From contig CAWAMR010000021.1 of the NCBI GenBank assembly GCA_963783095.1, positions 1 through 64,000 of the forward strand: a DNA stretch of 64,000 nucleotides, in the 5' to 3' direction. Position 1 is the stretch's first letter. The number at the start of each line of letters is the position of its first letter. The notes beneath the pieces were generated by a model that saw only the letters and a list, made by a program, of their open reading frames with translations, had not been told where the DNA came from and searched no databases. The stretch comes from CAWAMR01 sp963783095 (GTDB lineage Bacteria; Planctomycetota; Planctomycetia; Gemmatales; Gemmataceae). Made by a program: the position numbers and the translations under genes. This document shows, one piece after another, positions 26,632-37,553 of this stretch.

Positions 26632-28693
26632 TCAAGGTTGACCTTTGCCGTGCGGCCGATTGGACGGGGCAGAGCCACCAGGGGCTGTCACTTGTTGATT
26701 TGTCTTCACGAGGAATTTGATGTCATCTCTGATCCAGGGCTTTCCATCCGCATCGACGCCGTCCAGCGGGCCGTTCTCGAACCAGAGAGGTTCAGAGATC
26801 GGAAACATGGGCAGCTCCGCAACTGCCGCGTTTCCTTTTGGAATCGGCTTCGGAAGCATGGCAACCGGCGCGACGAGTCCGAAGAGCGCGTGGGTGCGCT
26901 CCACCAGTTTTACCTTGTCGCGTTCGCGAACCAGCGACATATACTGAAAGTGTCGTTCGTAAATATCTCTTTGCACCGAATCGATGTTCCGGAACCGATC
27001 CCGATCCGGGCTATAGATAATTTTCTTCCAGTCGGCAAATGCCGACTCGTACATTTTGATCGCTTCCGGGCGATTCTGCTGTTGTCGCAATTGTTCGGCA
27101 ACGAAAAGCTTTCTTCGAGCGATAATGGTTTCATCCTTCTCTTCGACGAGCGAGGAATAATAGAAGTTATCGAATTGAGTCACTTGAAGATTGGATTGAT
27201 GATAGAACAAAGCATTTTGGGCTTTTTGGCCGAGTACCATTGCTTCATCATTCTTCTCGGAAGGACGAAGTTCATCCGGTCTCATGCCGACCGGGACACG
27301 TCTGGCAGCGGCGAAGACCTTGGCCCGTTCATTATAAACTCTCATGCGGTCCTCGCTGATAATCAGGCCGTTTTCCCGACCATCCTTTTCCCACATATCT
27401 TTTGCTGTCTTCCAGGCAAGCTGCGAGTTTGTGGCCGGTAGCAGTTTGACGGGTTGAGATTCCGAAGCATTGGGGAACCACCGGGCGTTCCGATCGGCCC
27501 CCTGGTCAACTATCCAGGGAGTTTTGTCAAACCAGCCTTCCTTGGCTTGCCATTCGGCCACGTAAGATTGCGCTGCGCGGAGGCCCTTGCAGGAAAATGA
27601 TTAACATAGGTTGCTTGGGGAGTCGTCGTTTTCTTTCAGGGTCAACGTAATCTAGCGGAGCTGGGCCAGGCTCCTCGTTTGGCGGGGGAACTGCCTCATT
27701 GGCGTAACTGTACCACGCTCGAGCCACCAGATGCGCATCGGCATATCCTTCCTTCATGTTGGATGAAGGATTCAGTTCGTCCTGCCCTCCCACAAATTTC
27801 TGTGGCAGTACGGGGAACTGCTGTAAATAGTGCTCCGGTTCGAAAAGATGGCTGTCATCGCGAAAACGGGTTACGACGTCGAGGATCGTCTTGTGTTTAC
27901 TCAGGAACTTAACAACGTCCGTCGGAGTTCGGCACAGCAACATGACCTGATCTCTGCCTTCTTGCTTGCCGTATTTGATCGGCATTTCACGCAATTTGCG
28001 AATCAGGCGGGGGTTTTGCTTGCAGAATTCTTCAAACGCTTCCGGTTGAATTTGATTGCCGCGCTGAAGCTCGGCGACATTCCGGTCGCGCGGAGCGACG
28101 CACGACAATTCCAGAAGACATCGAAGGGTTGTCACCTTATCGGAGACGCCGAATTTATTCTGATAATAAAAGGCAATAAAATGGCGCATATCGGGGTTGT
28201 ATCGATTGACCGATTCGCCTTCGGCAAGCAACCCGATTCCTCGAGCGATGTAAAAATACATGTCTCCCAGATTATCCATCTCGACCGACACATTGTAAGC
28301 CAGGTTCCAACTCTGGTACATCCAGGGAGCGATGAAGTGCGGCTGCAATTTTGTGATCAGTCGAACATACAATTCCACTTGGTTCCATTCATGTTTTTTT
28401 TGCATTTCTATTGCAGTGTACCACAGCCCGCAGATCATCAAGCCCCTCGATCCGGTCAGCAGTAGTCGGCCGGCGGAACCGGTCAGTTCCATCTCGCCTT
28501 GACTCTTTTCGGTCATATCCAGTCGTTCCGCTTGACCGGCGATGCTCCATTGACGGAATTTTTCATCGATCTTTCCCGATAGAGGCATTGCGACCAGGCC
28601 GCGAACGAACGTGGTGATGACAAAGAGCGCGACGACAACGGCGAAGTAAGTGACCTTGCGCCGGAGCGCGGATCGTTGGTATTTGTAACTCAT
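26632..28693 (-). CDS. Large membrane-anchored protein linked to ABC exporter, frameshifted
   Basis: About 686 aa when joined. A basic start (MSYKYQRSALRRK) and one membrane helix (VTYFAVVVALFVITTFVRG) are followed by a long extracytoplasmic region rich in helices, for example LITKLQPHFIAPWMYQSWN, resembling tetratricopeptide repeats. The frame changes near 27565, where FLQGPPR passes to QSYVAEWQAKEGW. It ends in Pro/Ser-rich sequence. The family is not recognised by function. It follows the ABC-2 permease on the same strand, suggesting an accessory subunit. Confidence 0.7.
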
Positions 28694-28775
28694 AAACAAG
28701 CACTCTCACAAAGACACTGAAGCATCGAGTCCTCAACTCCTCGCGCAGAGCGCGAGGGGTGCTGGATCGGACCGA

Positions 28776-30771
28776 TCAGGCGGCCACTTCCCGCGATCGG
28801 ATTAAATAGTAAGCCAACACAAACCAGGGCAATAGATAAGCACATAGAAAGATTACATTCAAGAGCAGGAAATCGAGACGAATATTAAAACCCTGGGCTA
28901 CATAATTCGTCCAGGTAAATCGGTCCGTGTCGGGAATCACGTTGTAAACCCGACGCAGCAGCCAGCGGAACGCACCGTCCGCAAACAGGATGACCTGGAT
29001 GGTTGGAGTTGAGTCGAGTGGGACTACGCTCGATACCTCGCCGCGGATAAGGCGGGTTGCGGCTTCGAAAGGGCCGCCTCCATAATTGGTCCCCGTCGCG
29101 AGACTCTGGATGAACTCCAGGAACGAACCTGCCAGATACAAAAACAGCGCAAAAAGCAGGCTCACAACACCCGCCAAATAGGTGCTCGCGGCGATGGCCA
29201 GCGCGATCGCTATACACAATCGACACCACAACCCGACGGCACCCTTGAAGAAATTGAGTTCAAAAGAACCGTTCGACTCGAGCAAGTAAAAATCATAAGG
29301 GGCAACACCGATAAATTGACCCCCGTCTTCGCAGCGTACCGCCACATTGAGCCGGCCGGGTGCAGTACCATCCGGGGTAAGGAAATGATTGGTTTCTTTG
29401 GTTGGACTGCCTGTCAGTGCGTTGCGGATCAATCCGGGTGGAAGATTGATCGTCCTGGTGTGATAATCCTCGACATTAATAAAGCTTAGCGTGTAATAGC
29501 CGTATTCTTCAGCCAGTTTATCGAGTTCCTTCCAGATTGCTTTCTGGACGTCGGTTGATTTCTCTTCGCCTTCATACTCCATATTCTTCCAGCTGTTGGT
29601 CTTGAAGATTTTTTGGGTGGCCTCATTGAACTCAACAGCGCAGCTTCGGATCCCATTTCCAAGTTCTGAACTCAAATGAGCATTTCACTCCGACATTTTC
29701 CATGCCCTTCAACGTGCGATAAACATCGAAGGCAAATTCGCAGGAACGGTATCCCCTTCCATGGGCAGGCTGCTCAGCTTTGGGAAATTCCATTCCGCTT
29801 TGAAAGGAGTGCCTTGACCGCCTGGAATATAGCGGCGATAGCGGTATTCTCGCCCGACATCGGTGCCGCGATCGTAGTCCGGACGGTTATATTTGGTGAA
29901 GAACAGCGTCCCGTATGCCGGGGAACGCGCATTCATGCTTTCTTCTTTTGCGGACTCCTCAATATTGGTCGTCTCGATCAAGAGCAAACTCACCGAGGTC
30001 TCCACGATCAATGCAATCGTCATCAGTGCAACATAACCAAGGAAGCGACCCAAAGCGATTTCAAATCGTTCCACAGGTTTAGTGACGATCGTATGAATCG
30101 TTTGATTTTTCACGTCGGTGGGAATGCTGAACGCAGCCAACAGCAATCCCGTCGCAATGAACACGAAGGTCATGACCAGGTAAGTCACATTGATAATCAG
30201 TTTTACTCGATCTTCCGGCTTCTGTTTGATAAACCAGGATGCGGGAAACAAGGCGACCAAAAGGAACAACAGAAATACCCAGACGATTTTCCGCCGAACC
30301 GCTTCTTTGAAACTCAGTTTTGCCAGAGCAAAAATTCTGCGTAAGCGCAGCCCCGATGTCCAAAAAGAAAGGCTCGCAGAATGCCAGGAGTGCAAAGAAT
30401 CCACCGATGGTGATTGCATGGTTTTGCAATCGATCGAGATCGGTTTCAGGAGCAGGAGCTTGGACTTGAGGCTGCTGTCCGGGTGGAGAAGCTTCAGCTT
30501 TGCGGGCCATTCCAACAAAAAGCAATCCAGCTGCGACAACGTAGAATACCAGAGCAATAAGCCCGGTGATGGCCGTGAAGCGCGAGATCAATTTGCCCCG
30601 GCTGCCGACCACATTCGGATGAGGGGTGGCAAGAACGTAAACGACCCACAGCGCCAATCCCATCGCGGCGAAACCACCCGCGTCTTGAAGCCACGTAATC
30701 AAGTAGCTGCCAAAGTTGCCGAAGGTTATGGGTGCCTTTTCAAATTCCATTATCCCAAAGAGTGAATTCAT
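28776..30771 (-). CDS. ABC-2 type transporter permease, several frameshifts
   Basis: About 660 aa when joined. The N-terminal membrane region (SYLITWLQDAGGF, then LISRFTAITGLIALVFYVV) is followed by the ABC-2 core ALAKLSFKEAVRRKIVWVFL, with several helices, then an extracytoplasmic domain of around 300 residues, and C-terminal helices ending AYYLIRSREVAA. The frame changes near 30350, 29745 and 29655, where similarity passes smoothly between frames (for example EFAFDVYRTLKGMENVGVKC). The start could also be at 30750. It sits 49 bases after its ATPase. Confidence 0.82.
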
Positions 30772-30819
30772 TGACACCATCGGTTGGCTCGCCCTCAATC
30801 AAACAGTAGAGGATAGATC

Positions 30820-31728
30820 TTATTTTCCAGTTGCTGGACTCGTGCTCGTTGCCGGCAGATAGCGTCGGCCGGGACGGGCCTTGCTCTCTTCGACAACGCG
30901 CTTGAAGAGATCCTCCAAGGTGGTTGTCGGGTGCCCGCACGATTCGAGTTTCCCGCCGTGGCGCTCGATGACGGCCTGAAGATCTCTCTCAAGCGCATCC
31001 GTGAGCCGAAGATTCGTGGCTCGCAACTCAACTCGTTCAGCGTCTTCAACCAGCTTACTGACCTCACCAAGGGTTTGAAGATCGCCGTTGTAGAGAATCG
31101 CGATGCGGTCGCAGACATCCTGAACGTCGTCGAGGCGATGGCTGCACATCAAGACCGTCTTGCCTTGCGAACGCAGGTCGAGAATCAATTCCTTCATCCA
31201 GATCGTGCCCAAGGGATCCAGACCTGATGTTGGTTCATCCAGAATGATCAACTCGGGATCATTGATGAGCGCCTGGGCAAGCCCGATGCGCTGTCGCATG
31301 CCTTTTGAATACTCGCGGAGCGTTCGTTTTTTATCGTTCTCCAAGCCGACTTTGCGAATAAGCTCAGCGGCCCGTTGCTCGCGTACTTGGGTTGGAATAT
31401 CGAAAAGCCGCCCATAGAAGTCGAGGGTTTCTTCTGCGTTCAGGAAGCGATAGAGATACGATTCTTCCGGAAGGTAGCCAATTTTCTCATTCTTGCGAAC
31501 ATCGACGGCGGGTTGGCCAAAAACAAAGGCATCTCCGGACGTAGGGAAGAGCAGCCCAAGCAGCAGCTTAATGGTCGTTGTTTTCCCAGATCCGTTTGGC
31601 CCAAGCAGTCCGAAGATTTCGCCTTTTTTGATCGTTAGATCGAGCGCATTCAACGCGGTTTTCTTTTTTCTGCCCCAGAAATCCCGGTAAACCTTGGTCA
31701 AATCTGCGCGTTTCAACAACAACATCAT
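30820..31728 (-). CDS. ABC transporter ATP-binding protein
   Basis: 302 aa. Walker A is GPNGSGKTT near residue 43, the signature is YSKGMRQRIGLAQAL, Walker B is LIILDEPTSGLDP, and the switch His lies in CSHRLDD. The sequence resembles the CcmA/NatA type that works with ABC-2 permeases in export. It is first in a run with the permease (ending 28776) and the large membrane protein (ending 26632), so these three probably form one exporter of unknown substrate. Confidence 0.93.
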   Translation of the reverse strand: MMLLLKRADLTKVYRDFWGRKKKTALNALDLTIKKGEIFGLLGPNGSGKTTTIKLLLGLLFPTSGDAFVFGQPAVDVRKNEKIGYLPEESYLYRFLNAEETLDFYGRLFDIPTQVREQRAAELIRKVGLENDKKRTLREYSKGMRQRIGLAQALINDPELIILDEPTSGLDPLGTIWMKELILDLRSQGKTVLMCSHRLDDVQDVCDRIAILYNGDLQTLGEVSKLVEDAERVELRATNLRLTDALERDLQAVIERHGGKLESCGHPTTTLEDLFKRVVEESKARPGRRYLPATSTSPATGK

Positions 31729-31841
31729 CAGCCATACCCGATCCTCTGGAAGTTCGACCTACTGAAGGGACAGAACGGATGTATCTCCTTACGCTGGAGA
31801 AAGCCGAGTCGTTCGCCGCTAAAGAAATTTTCTGATGGGCA

Positions 31842-31917
31842 GGTGGAGGGTGGAGGGTGGCGCTCACAACCAACAGCCCTCCACGCCCTCCACCCACCAC
31901 CCTCCACCCTCCACACC
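31842..31917. repeat. GGTGGAGGG / CCCTCCACC inverted low-complexity repeat
   Basis: The left arm GGTGGAGGGTGGAGGGTGG (31842-31860) faces CCACCACCCTCCACCCTCCAC. It is a simple-sequence palindrome between the cyclophilin gene and the ABC ATPase gene. Confidence 0.7.
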
Positions 31918-31926
31918 GCCACACTG

Positions 31927-32515
31927 TTACTTCGATTTGATCGTCGAATCGTCTGCACGGCGTACGGACTTGATCACCACATCTTCTTGTGGGCAATCCT
32001 TATCGAAGACTCCCTTGGCCCCCGTTTTCACCCCTTTGATCTTGTCTACCACGTCCATGCCCTCGATGACTCGACCGAAAACGCAATAACCGGCAGACCG
32101 CGCGGATCGATTGAGAAAGTCATTGTCTTTCACGTTGATGAAGAATTGGGAAGTGGCACTGTCGGGCGCATTCGTTCTTGCCATTGCAATGGTGCCGCGC
32201 ATCGTTCTTCACCCCGTTTGCAGCTTCGTTCTTGATGGGCGGATCCACTTTCTTCTCCATCTGATCCTTGTCAAACCCGCCTCCCTGGATCATAAAATCC
32301 GCAATAACGCGATGAAACACCAAGCCGTCGTATTGTTTTTTCTCGACATACGCCAGAAAGTTCTTCACGGTGATGGGGGCCTTGTCCTCGAACAACTCAA
32401 TCTTAATCTTCCCCATCGAGGTTTCCATGACCACAACGGGATTGGCAGCATAGACTGTCGAGCCAACCGCGGTCATCATCAGAGTCAGAAGGGCGATCAC
32501 CAGGCAGATTTTCAT
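31927..32515 (-). CDS. Exported cyclophilin-type peptidyl-prolyl isomerase, frameshifted
   Basis: About 195 aa. The signal peptide is MKICLVIALLTLMMTAVGS. The cyclophilin domain has TSMGKIKIELFEDKAPITV, then DGLVFHRVIADFMIQGGG (catalytic Arg and Gln), and in the next frame IAMARTNAPDSATSQFFINV and FGRVIEGMDVVDKI. The frame changes near 32203, where the first frame runs on into unrelated residues. The 589-base span is one too many. It probably speeds proline isomerisation in exported proteins. Confidence 0.88.
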
Positions 32516-32685
32516 AGCATTGCTCCTAGAGTAAAAGAGGCTTCCTTACATAGAGGCATCTTTTGAGGATTATAGGAAAGTAAATGGATGTCGGAATCCT
32601 TGGCTCGACACTTGCGACGACGCAACGGGTCGGATACCGTCAAGGAAAGTCCTTTCCTTCTTTTAACTGACGATTGAACACGACT

Positions 32686-34652
32686 ATGTACCATCCAGCT
32701 ATTTTTGCGATTTTGTGCTCGCTTTTGATGACGAGTTTGACGACCGCGCAATCTTTCGATCCTCCCCCGGTGAAACGGCCGAACGAAAAGACGATGGAAC
32801 TCATCCAGCATCGGCTCATCAAACTTCGTGAAGCGGTCGAGAAACTTCCGAAATCGCTTGCGGAACATGTTCGTGCTGACGTGGAAATTTATCGCAAGGC
32901 AGCGGAGTGGATGGTGAATCACCAGGAGTTTTACCATGCCGATGCCGGTAAGTGGACGTTGACAACTCTCGAACAAGGGTTGCAAAGGGCTTCGGAGGCT
33001 GCTGCGGGGAAATCATCCTGGACCGACGCCAAACCTCGGATGGTCGCACGAGGTTACTACTCTAAAATCGACGGCTCCGTTCAACCCTTCGCCGTTCAAT
33101 ACCCAGTAGGCTACCAAGACAACGCGAACAAGAAATGGCGACTCGATATTCACCTGCACGGCCGGGACGGCAGTATTTCCGAAGCAAAATTCCTGGCACA
33201 ACACGCCGGCACAAGAGACACCCCAAAAGATCAGGATTTCGTGTTCATCGACATTTACGGACGCGGCAACAACGCTTTCCGATGGGCGGGAGAAACGGAT
33301 GTTTATGAAGTCCTGGAGCATTTTTTGAAGTCGGAAAAAGAGCAGGGCAGGGATCGCATCGATCTGCATCGTGTCGTTCTGCGCGGCTTCTCGATGGGTG
33401 GAGCTGGGACGTGGCATGTGGGTTTACATCGGCCCGATCGATTTTGCGTGATTGGCCCGGGGGCGGGATTCACCAACACGCATGGCTACATCAAGAATCT
33501 GCCCAATCCCTTGCCGGCCTATCAGGAATCGTGCCTGCACATTTATGACGCCGTGGATTATGCCGAAAACGCCTTCAACGTGCCCATCGTTGCCTACAGC
33601 GGTGAGAATGATCCGCAAAAGGCAGCAGCAGACAACATCGAAGCCCAGCTCAAAAAACTAAAAATCGACACCATGACCCATCTGATCGCCCGAAACTCAA
33701 GCACGAATTCCCGTCGGAATGGGTCAAGAAAGCAGCAACGGAATGGGCCAAGTATGCGGGTCAAGGAAAAGGCAGGTCGGCTTATCCCGAATATGTTCGG
33801 TTCGTGACCTTTACTCTGAAATACAACCGCTGCGACTGGGTCGAAATCCTGGGACTGGAGAGACACTACTCGGAAGCGAAAGTCGATGCCCGGTGGGATG
33901 AGAAAACTTTCGCCGTCGACACGAAAAACGTGCGGATTCTCAGATTGACGGCACCGCCGGACAAGGCGTTTCCCGGCTCGCTCACCATCGATCAGCAACC
34001 ACTGACATTGAACTTTGATCGAAGACCACGTTCCCTGACGTTTCGCAAGGTTGATAATCGATGGCGTGTCGATGGCGGAGACTCTGCCGGCATCGAGAAA
34101 ATTCCCGATCTTCAAGGCCCCATCGACGATGCGTTTACGAGCGGTTTTATCTGCGTCAAGCCGAACGGCTCCGGCTGGCATCCCGCGACAACTCAGGCCG
34201 CAACGGCACAATTCAATCGTTTTGAACAGGAATGGGATAAGTGGATGCGCGGCAAACTTCCGGTCAAGGCCCCCGACCAGTTAACAGAAGAAGACCTGGC
34301 CTCGAAAAACCTGATACTCTTCGGCGATCCAGGCAATAATCCGCTCATTGCCAAGATCGTTGCCAAACTTCCTTTGGAGTGGACCAGGGAGCAGGTCATC
34401 TTCGCCGGGAAGAAATACGACAGCTCCAAACATCTGCCGATCCTGATTTATCCCAATCCGCTCAACCCCCGCAAATATGTGGTGCTCAACAGCGGGCACA
34501 CGTTTCACGATGCCGAGTTTCGAGGTACCAATGCGCTGCTTTATCCCCGCCTCGGCGACTACGCGATCGTAAAACCGACCCCGACCGAGAAAGATCCGGC
34601 TTCGTTCGAGGTCATCGCGGCAGGACTTTTCGATGAGTTTTGGAAGAATTGA
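32686..34652 (+). CDS. Secreted alpha/beta hydrolase, prolyl oligopeptidase-like, frameshifted
   Basis: About 655 aa when joined. A signal peptide (FAILCSLLMTSLTTAQS) is followed by a helical N-terminal region and a hydrolase core: HLHGRDGSISEAKF (oxyanion strand) and GFSMGGAGTWHVGL with the nucleophile Ser. The frame changes near 33690, from MTHLIA to KLKHEFPSEWVKKAA. The C-terminal half carries beta-rich segments and a final domain with YPNPLNPRKYVVLNSGHTF. The ATG at 32686 is used rather than an upstream TTG at 32674. The substrate is unknown; such enzymes act on peptides or esters outside the cytoplasm. Confidence 0.75.
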
Positions 34653-34743
34653 GTCCCATTCGAGCTGAAAAACAGAGTTTTTCTGCCTGCGAAAACACAA
34701 CTGGTACGGGCGAACTTATTACGGAATAACTCTGGAGCATTCA

Positions 34744-36273
34744 ATGAATCCGAGAAACTATCAGTTTGCACTATTGGCGATTTTGCTCCTCAACGCTCCT
34801 GCGTATTCGCAAGAAAAAGCAGATTTCCTACCGACTGGTGTGAAAACCTCTTGGACGCGAGCTGGAGGGCAGCTGGGGGTGATGTTCATTGATGCCGACG
34901 ATATGGTCGCATTCTCGTTCACTTCGCCTTCGACCGCAGCAGTTCCCAGTTTTTCATTCCGCAAAGTCATCGGAGATGAGATTCAACAACTTCCGAGAGT
35001 TAAGGGCCCGTTCGGTTTGTCACTTGAAGATGCGATCGTTGACGTTAAGACTGTGGAGAAACTGCTTGGACAATTCGATCAGATTGTCGCTCTGGATTTG
35101 ACTGGAACGCCGTGTGAAGATGCCGATTTGGAAACATTCTTCAAGCATGGAGAGAAACTGCGATGGCTTGACCTTTCCGGAACGAAAATTACGGATCGGT
35201 GCTTGGGCCAATTGGTGAAATGCAAGAATCTCGAATGGATTGGACTGGCCAAAACCGCCATTAGCGACGAGGGGATTAGAACGCTTTCACAACACACACG
35301 GCTAACGGGCATTTTTGCTCCAATGACGAGACTGAGCGACAAAGTTGTGGATCACCTCATGAAAATGAAACAGCTTCGAAGCATTAATCTTTCTTGGACC
35401 TCTGTTACCGACTCCGGCTTGAAGCAATTGGCCTCGCTTGAGAAGCTAGAATGGTTGGCGGTCGCGAAAAACTCGATCACCGATGCTGGACTTACATCGA
35501 TTTCAAAGAACACATCGATCCAGTACTTGAATCTGAATTTTAATTCAATTAGCGATTTGAGCATGAAGCATCTGGCAACAATGAAGCAGTTAAAAATTCT
35601 GATGCTTGATTCGCAAAAAAACATCACCGACAATGGTATATCGTTGCTGAAAAGGCATCCCAACCTCGAGAAACTTGGTTTATCGGGAACAAGAATCACT
35701 GACGAAGTGATGCCCGTAATAGCGTCAATTCCGAAACTTTCTTCGTTGACTGTAGGGTGGACTTCCATTTCCGACAGAGGAGTGGCACCTTTGACAAACA
35801 TTCCTCACCTGGAGAAGCTTTGGCTGAATAGCACAATGATTGGAGATGATTCTTTAGCGCATCTCTCGAAGATCCAAACGCTTCGCGAGCTGAATCTGAC
35901 TGAAACTCAGATCACAGAAAAAGGTGTCGCACAGTTATCGAAACTATCATTAACACAACTGAGCATTCCAATAGAAATAGAAACAAAAATCGGTTTGGAG
36001 AATTATTTGAAGTGCTTCAAGAATCCTAGTTCCCTGGACCTGCGAGGATGGAAGATTTCTGACGCCGATGCAAAGATCGTCCTTGGGTTGGGGTCCATCA
36101 AATCTCTTCGAGTCGAGGGAAATGACATAAGCGAGACGATCCTGCAGCAATTGCTCGGATTACCCCAATTACGGGAATTGCGACTGGGCAAAACGAACCT
36201 TCCACCACGGAAAATAGAAGATTTTTCTAAGTCTTATCCGCAAATCAGAATAGTTTATTTGAAAAATGACTGA
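34744..36273 (+). CDS. Secreted leucine-rich repeat protein
   Basis: 509 aa with a signal peptide (FALLAILLLNAPAYS). From residue about 130 to 480 it is made of some 14 leucine-rich repeats of 24 residues in the form LRWLDLSGTKITDRCLGQL, the internalin/RNI-like type common in planctomycetes. The protein probably binds other proteins. The gene is distinctly richer in A+T than its neighbours. It stays in one frame throughout. Confidence 0.85.
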   Translation: MNPRNYQFALLAILLLNAPAYSQEKADFLPTGVKTSWTRAGGQLGVMFIDADDMVAFSFTSPSTAAVPSFSFRKVIGDEIQQLPRVKGPFGLSLEDAIVDVKTVEKLLGQFDQIVALDLTGTPCEDADLETFFKHGEKLRWLDLSGTKITDRCLGQLVKCKNLEWIGLAKTAISDEGIRTLSQHTRLTGIFAPMTRLSDKVVDHLMKMKQLRSINLSWTSVTDSGLKQLASLEKLEWLAVAKNSITDAGLTSISKNTSIQYLNLNFNSISDLSMKHLATMKQLKILMLDSQKNITDNGISLLKRHPNLEKLGLSGTRITDEVMPVIASIPKLSSLTVGWTSISDRGVAPLTNIPHLEKLWLNSTMIGDDSLAHLSKIQTLRELNLTETQITEKGVAQLSKLSLTQLSIPIEIETKIGLENYLKCFKNPSSLDLRGWKISDADAKIVLGLGSIKSLRVEGNDISETILQQLLGLPQLRELRLGKTNLPPRKIEDFSKSYPQIRIVYLKND

Positions 36274-36382
36274 GAGGTCCAATATCATACCATCGAGCAG
36301 TGATTGACGTTGGCTCTTCGGTTACTCATAACTGGGCTTGGACGAAGGCGAGATTCTTTGCAATGCATGGAGCATTAGCTAA

Positions 36383-36580
36383 AAACTAGCCAATCTCACC
36401 GCCCCCCGCTCAAATCTTCCTAAGCTCGATTCCGCTGCCGAGGCCATTTGGCAAGCCATTCAGATCGAACCCAGCGACGCCGAAACCCATGTCAGGCTGG
36501 GTAAGATGCTGGTTCAGCAAGTCCTTCCCAAAGAGGCGGAACCCTGCTTTCTGGAAGCCACCGATGCCAATCTCCCGATT
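36383..36580 (+). pseudogene. Remnant of a tetratricopeptide-repeat gene
   Basis: A frame opens after TAA at 36380 and reads LDSAAEAIWQAIQIEPSDAE then THVRLGKMLVQQVLPKEAE, a clear TPR pattern (paired helices with the A-x-x-x-P spacing), then CFLEAT. It has no ATG and no upstream gene, and the frame degenerates before the SMP-30 start at 36606. It looks like a broken piece of a larger TPR protein. Confidence 0.5.
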
Positions 36581-36605
36581 GGCCAAACACGAACTGGAGT
36601 CAACC

Positions 36606-37550
36606 ATGCGACATATGAGCATTATCCTGTCAATTCTGGCTTTCACTCCATCTTTATTCGCGGATGAGCCTGCGATCGTCGATCCCGGTGCCAAGCTCGA
36701 AAAGCTTTGGGGCGAAGGCGAATTTACGGAAGGGCCATGTCTTGGCCCGGATGGCGGTATTTACTTCAGCGACATCGGCAACCGCATCCTGAAGTTCGAT
36801 CCGAGCAGCAAGAAAACGATCGTTTACCGCGATCCTTCCGGGCGATCCAACGGTCTGAAATTCGATGCGCTGGGTCAGTTGATCGCCTGTGAAGGAGCAA
36901 ATACCGGAGGCAATCGTCGCATCAGCAAGACAACAAAAGATGGCAAAGTAATTTCCCTTGCCGACGGCTGGAAAGGCAAGAAGTTTAACAGTCCCAATGA
37001 TCTTGCGCTCGATGCCAAAGGACGAATCTATTTTTCGGATCCGCGCTATGTGGGCACCGAAAAGCGTGAGATCGACAGCGAAAGTGTCTACCGCATCGAT
37101 CCCGACGGCACGGTGTCCAAGATCATTACCGATGTCGAAAAGCCCAACGGAATTGTCTTATCTCCCGATCAGAAAACGCTTTATCTGGCAGAAAGCAACA
37201 TCGACCCAAACAAGAAACGGCAACTTCTGTCTTACCCGCTGAAGGCCGATGGCACCGTGGGCGAGAAAAAAATTCTCTACGATTTTGGGGCAGACCGCGG
37301 CATCGACGGTATGACGGTTTCCGCATCCGGCCTGATCCTGGCCTCGGCCGGCAAAGGTAAGACTGCCGGGGTGCACGTCTTCACGCCCGAAGGGAAGAAA
37401 CTGACCATGATTCCCACTCCCGAAGATCCATCCAACTGTTGCTTCGGCGGCAGCGATTTAAAATGGATGTACATCACCGCCGGCAAATCTCTCTATCGCA
37501 TCCCGCTGCGCATCGCCGGTTTGAATCCAGCGCTGCCTCGAAAGGAATGA
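36606..37550 (+). CDS. Secreted SMP-30/gluconolactonase family protein
   Basis: 314 aa. A signal peptide (MSIILSILAFTPSLFA) precedes a six-bladed propeller with EGPCLGPDGGIYFSDI, SPNDLALDAKGRIYFSDPRY and KPNGIVLSPD, the metal-site Asn/Asp region. It probably hydrolyses a lactone outside the cytoplasm. It is about 3 bases from the next gene, so the pair is likely co-transcribed. It is a divergent paralogue of the protein at 1208-2194. Confidence 0.88.
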   Translation: MRHMSIILSILAFTPSLFADEPAIVDPGAKLEKLWGEGEFTEGPCLGPDGGIYFSDIGNRILKFDPSSKKTIVYRDPSGRSNGLKFDALGQLIACEGANTGGNRRISKTTKDGKVISLADGWKGKKFNSPNDLALDAKGRIYFSDPRYVGTEKREIDSESVYRIDPDGTVSKIITDVEKPNGIVLSPDQKTLYLAESNIDPNKKRQLLSYPLKADGTVGEKKILYDFGADRGIDGMTVSASGLILASAGKGKTAGVHVFTPEGKKLTMIPTPEDPSNCCFGGSDLKWMYITAGKSLYRIPLRIAGLNPALPRKE

Positions 37551-37553
37551 GCC

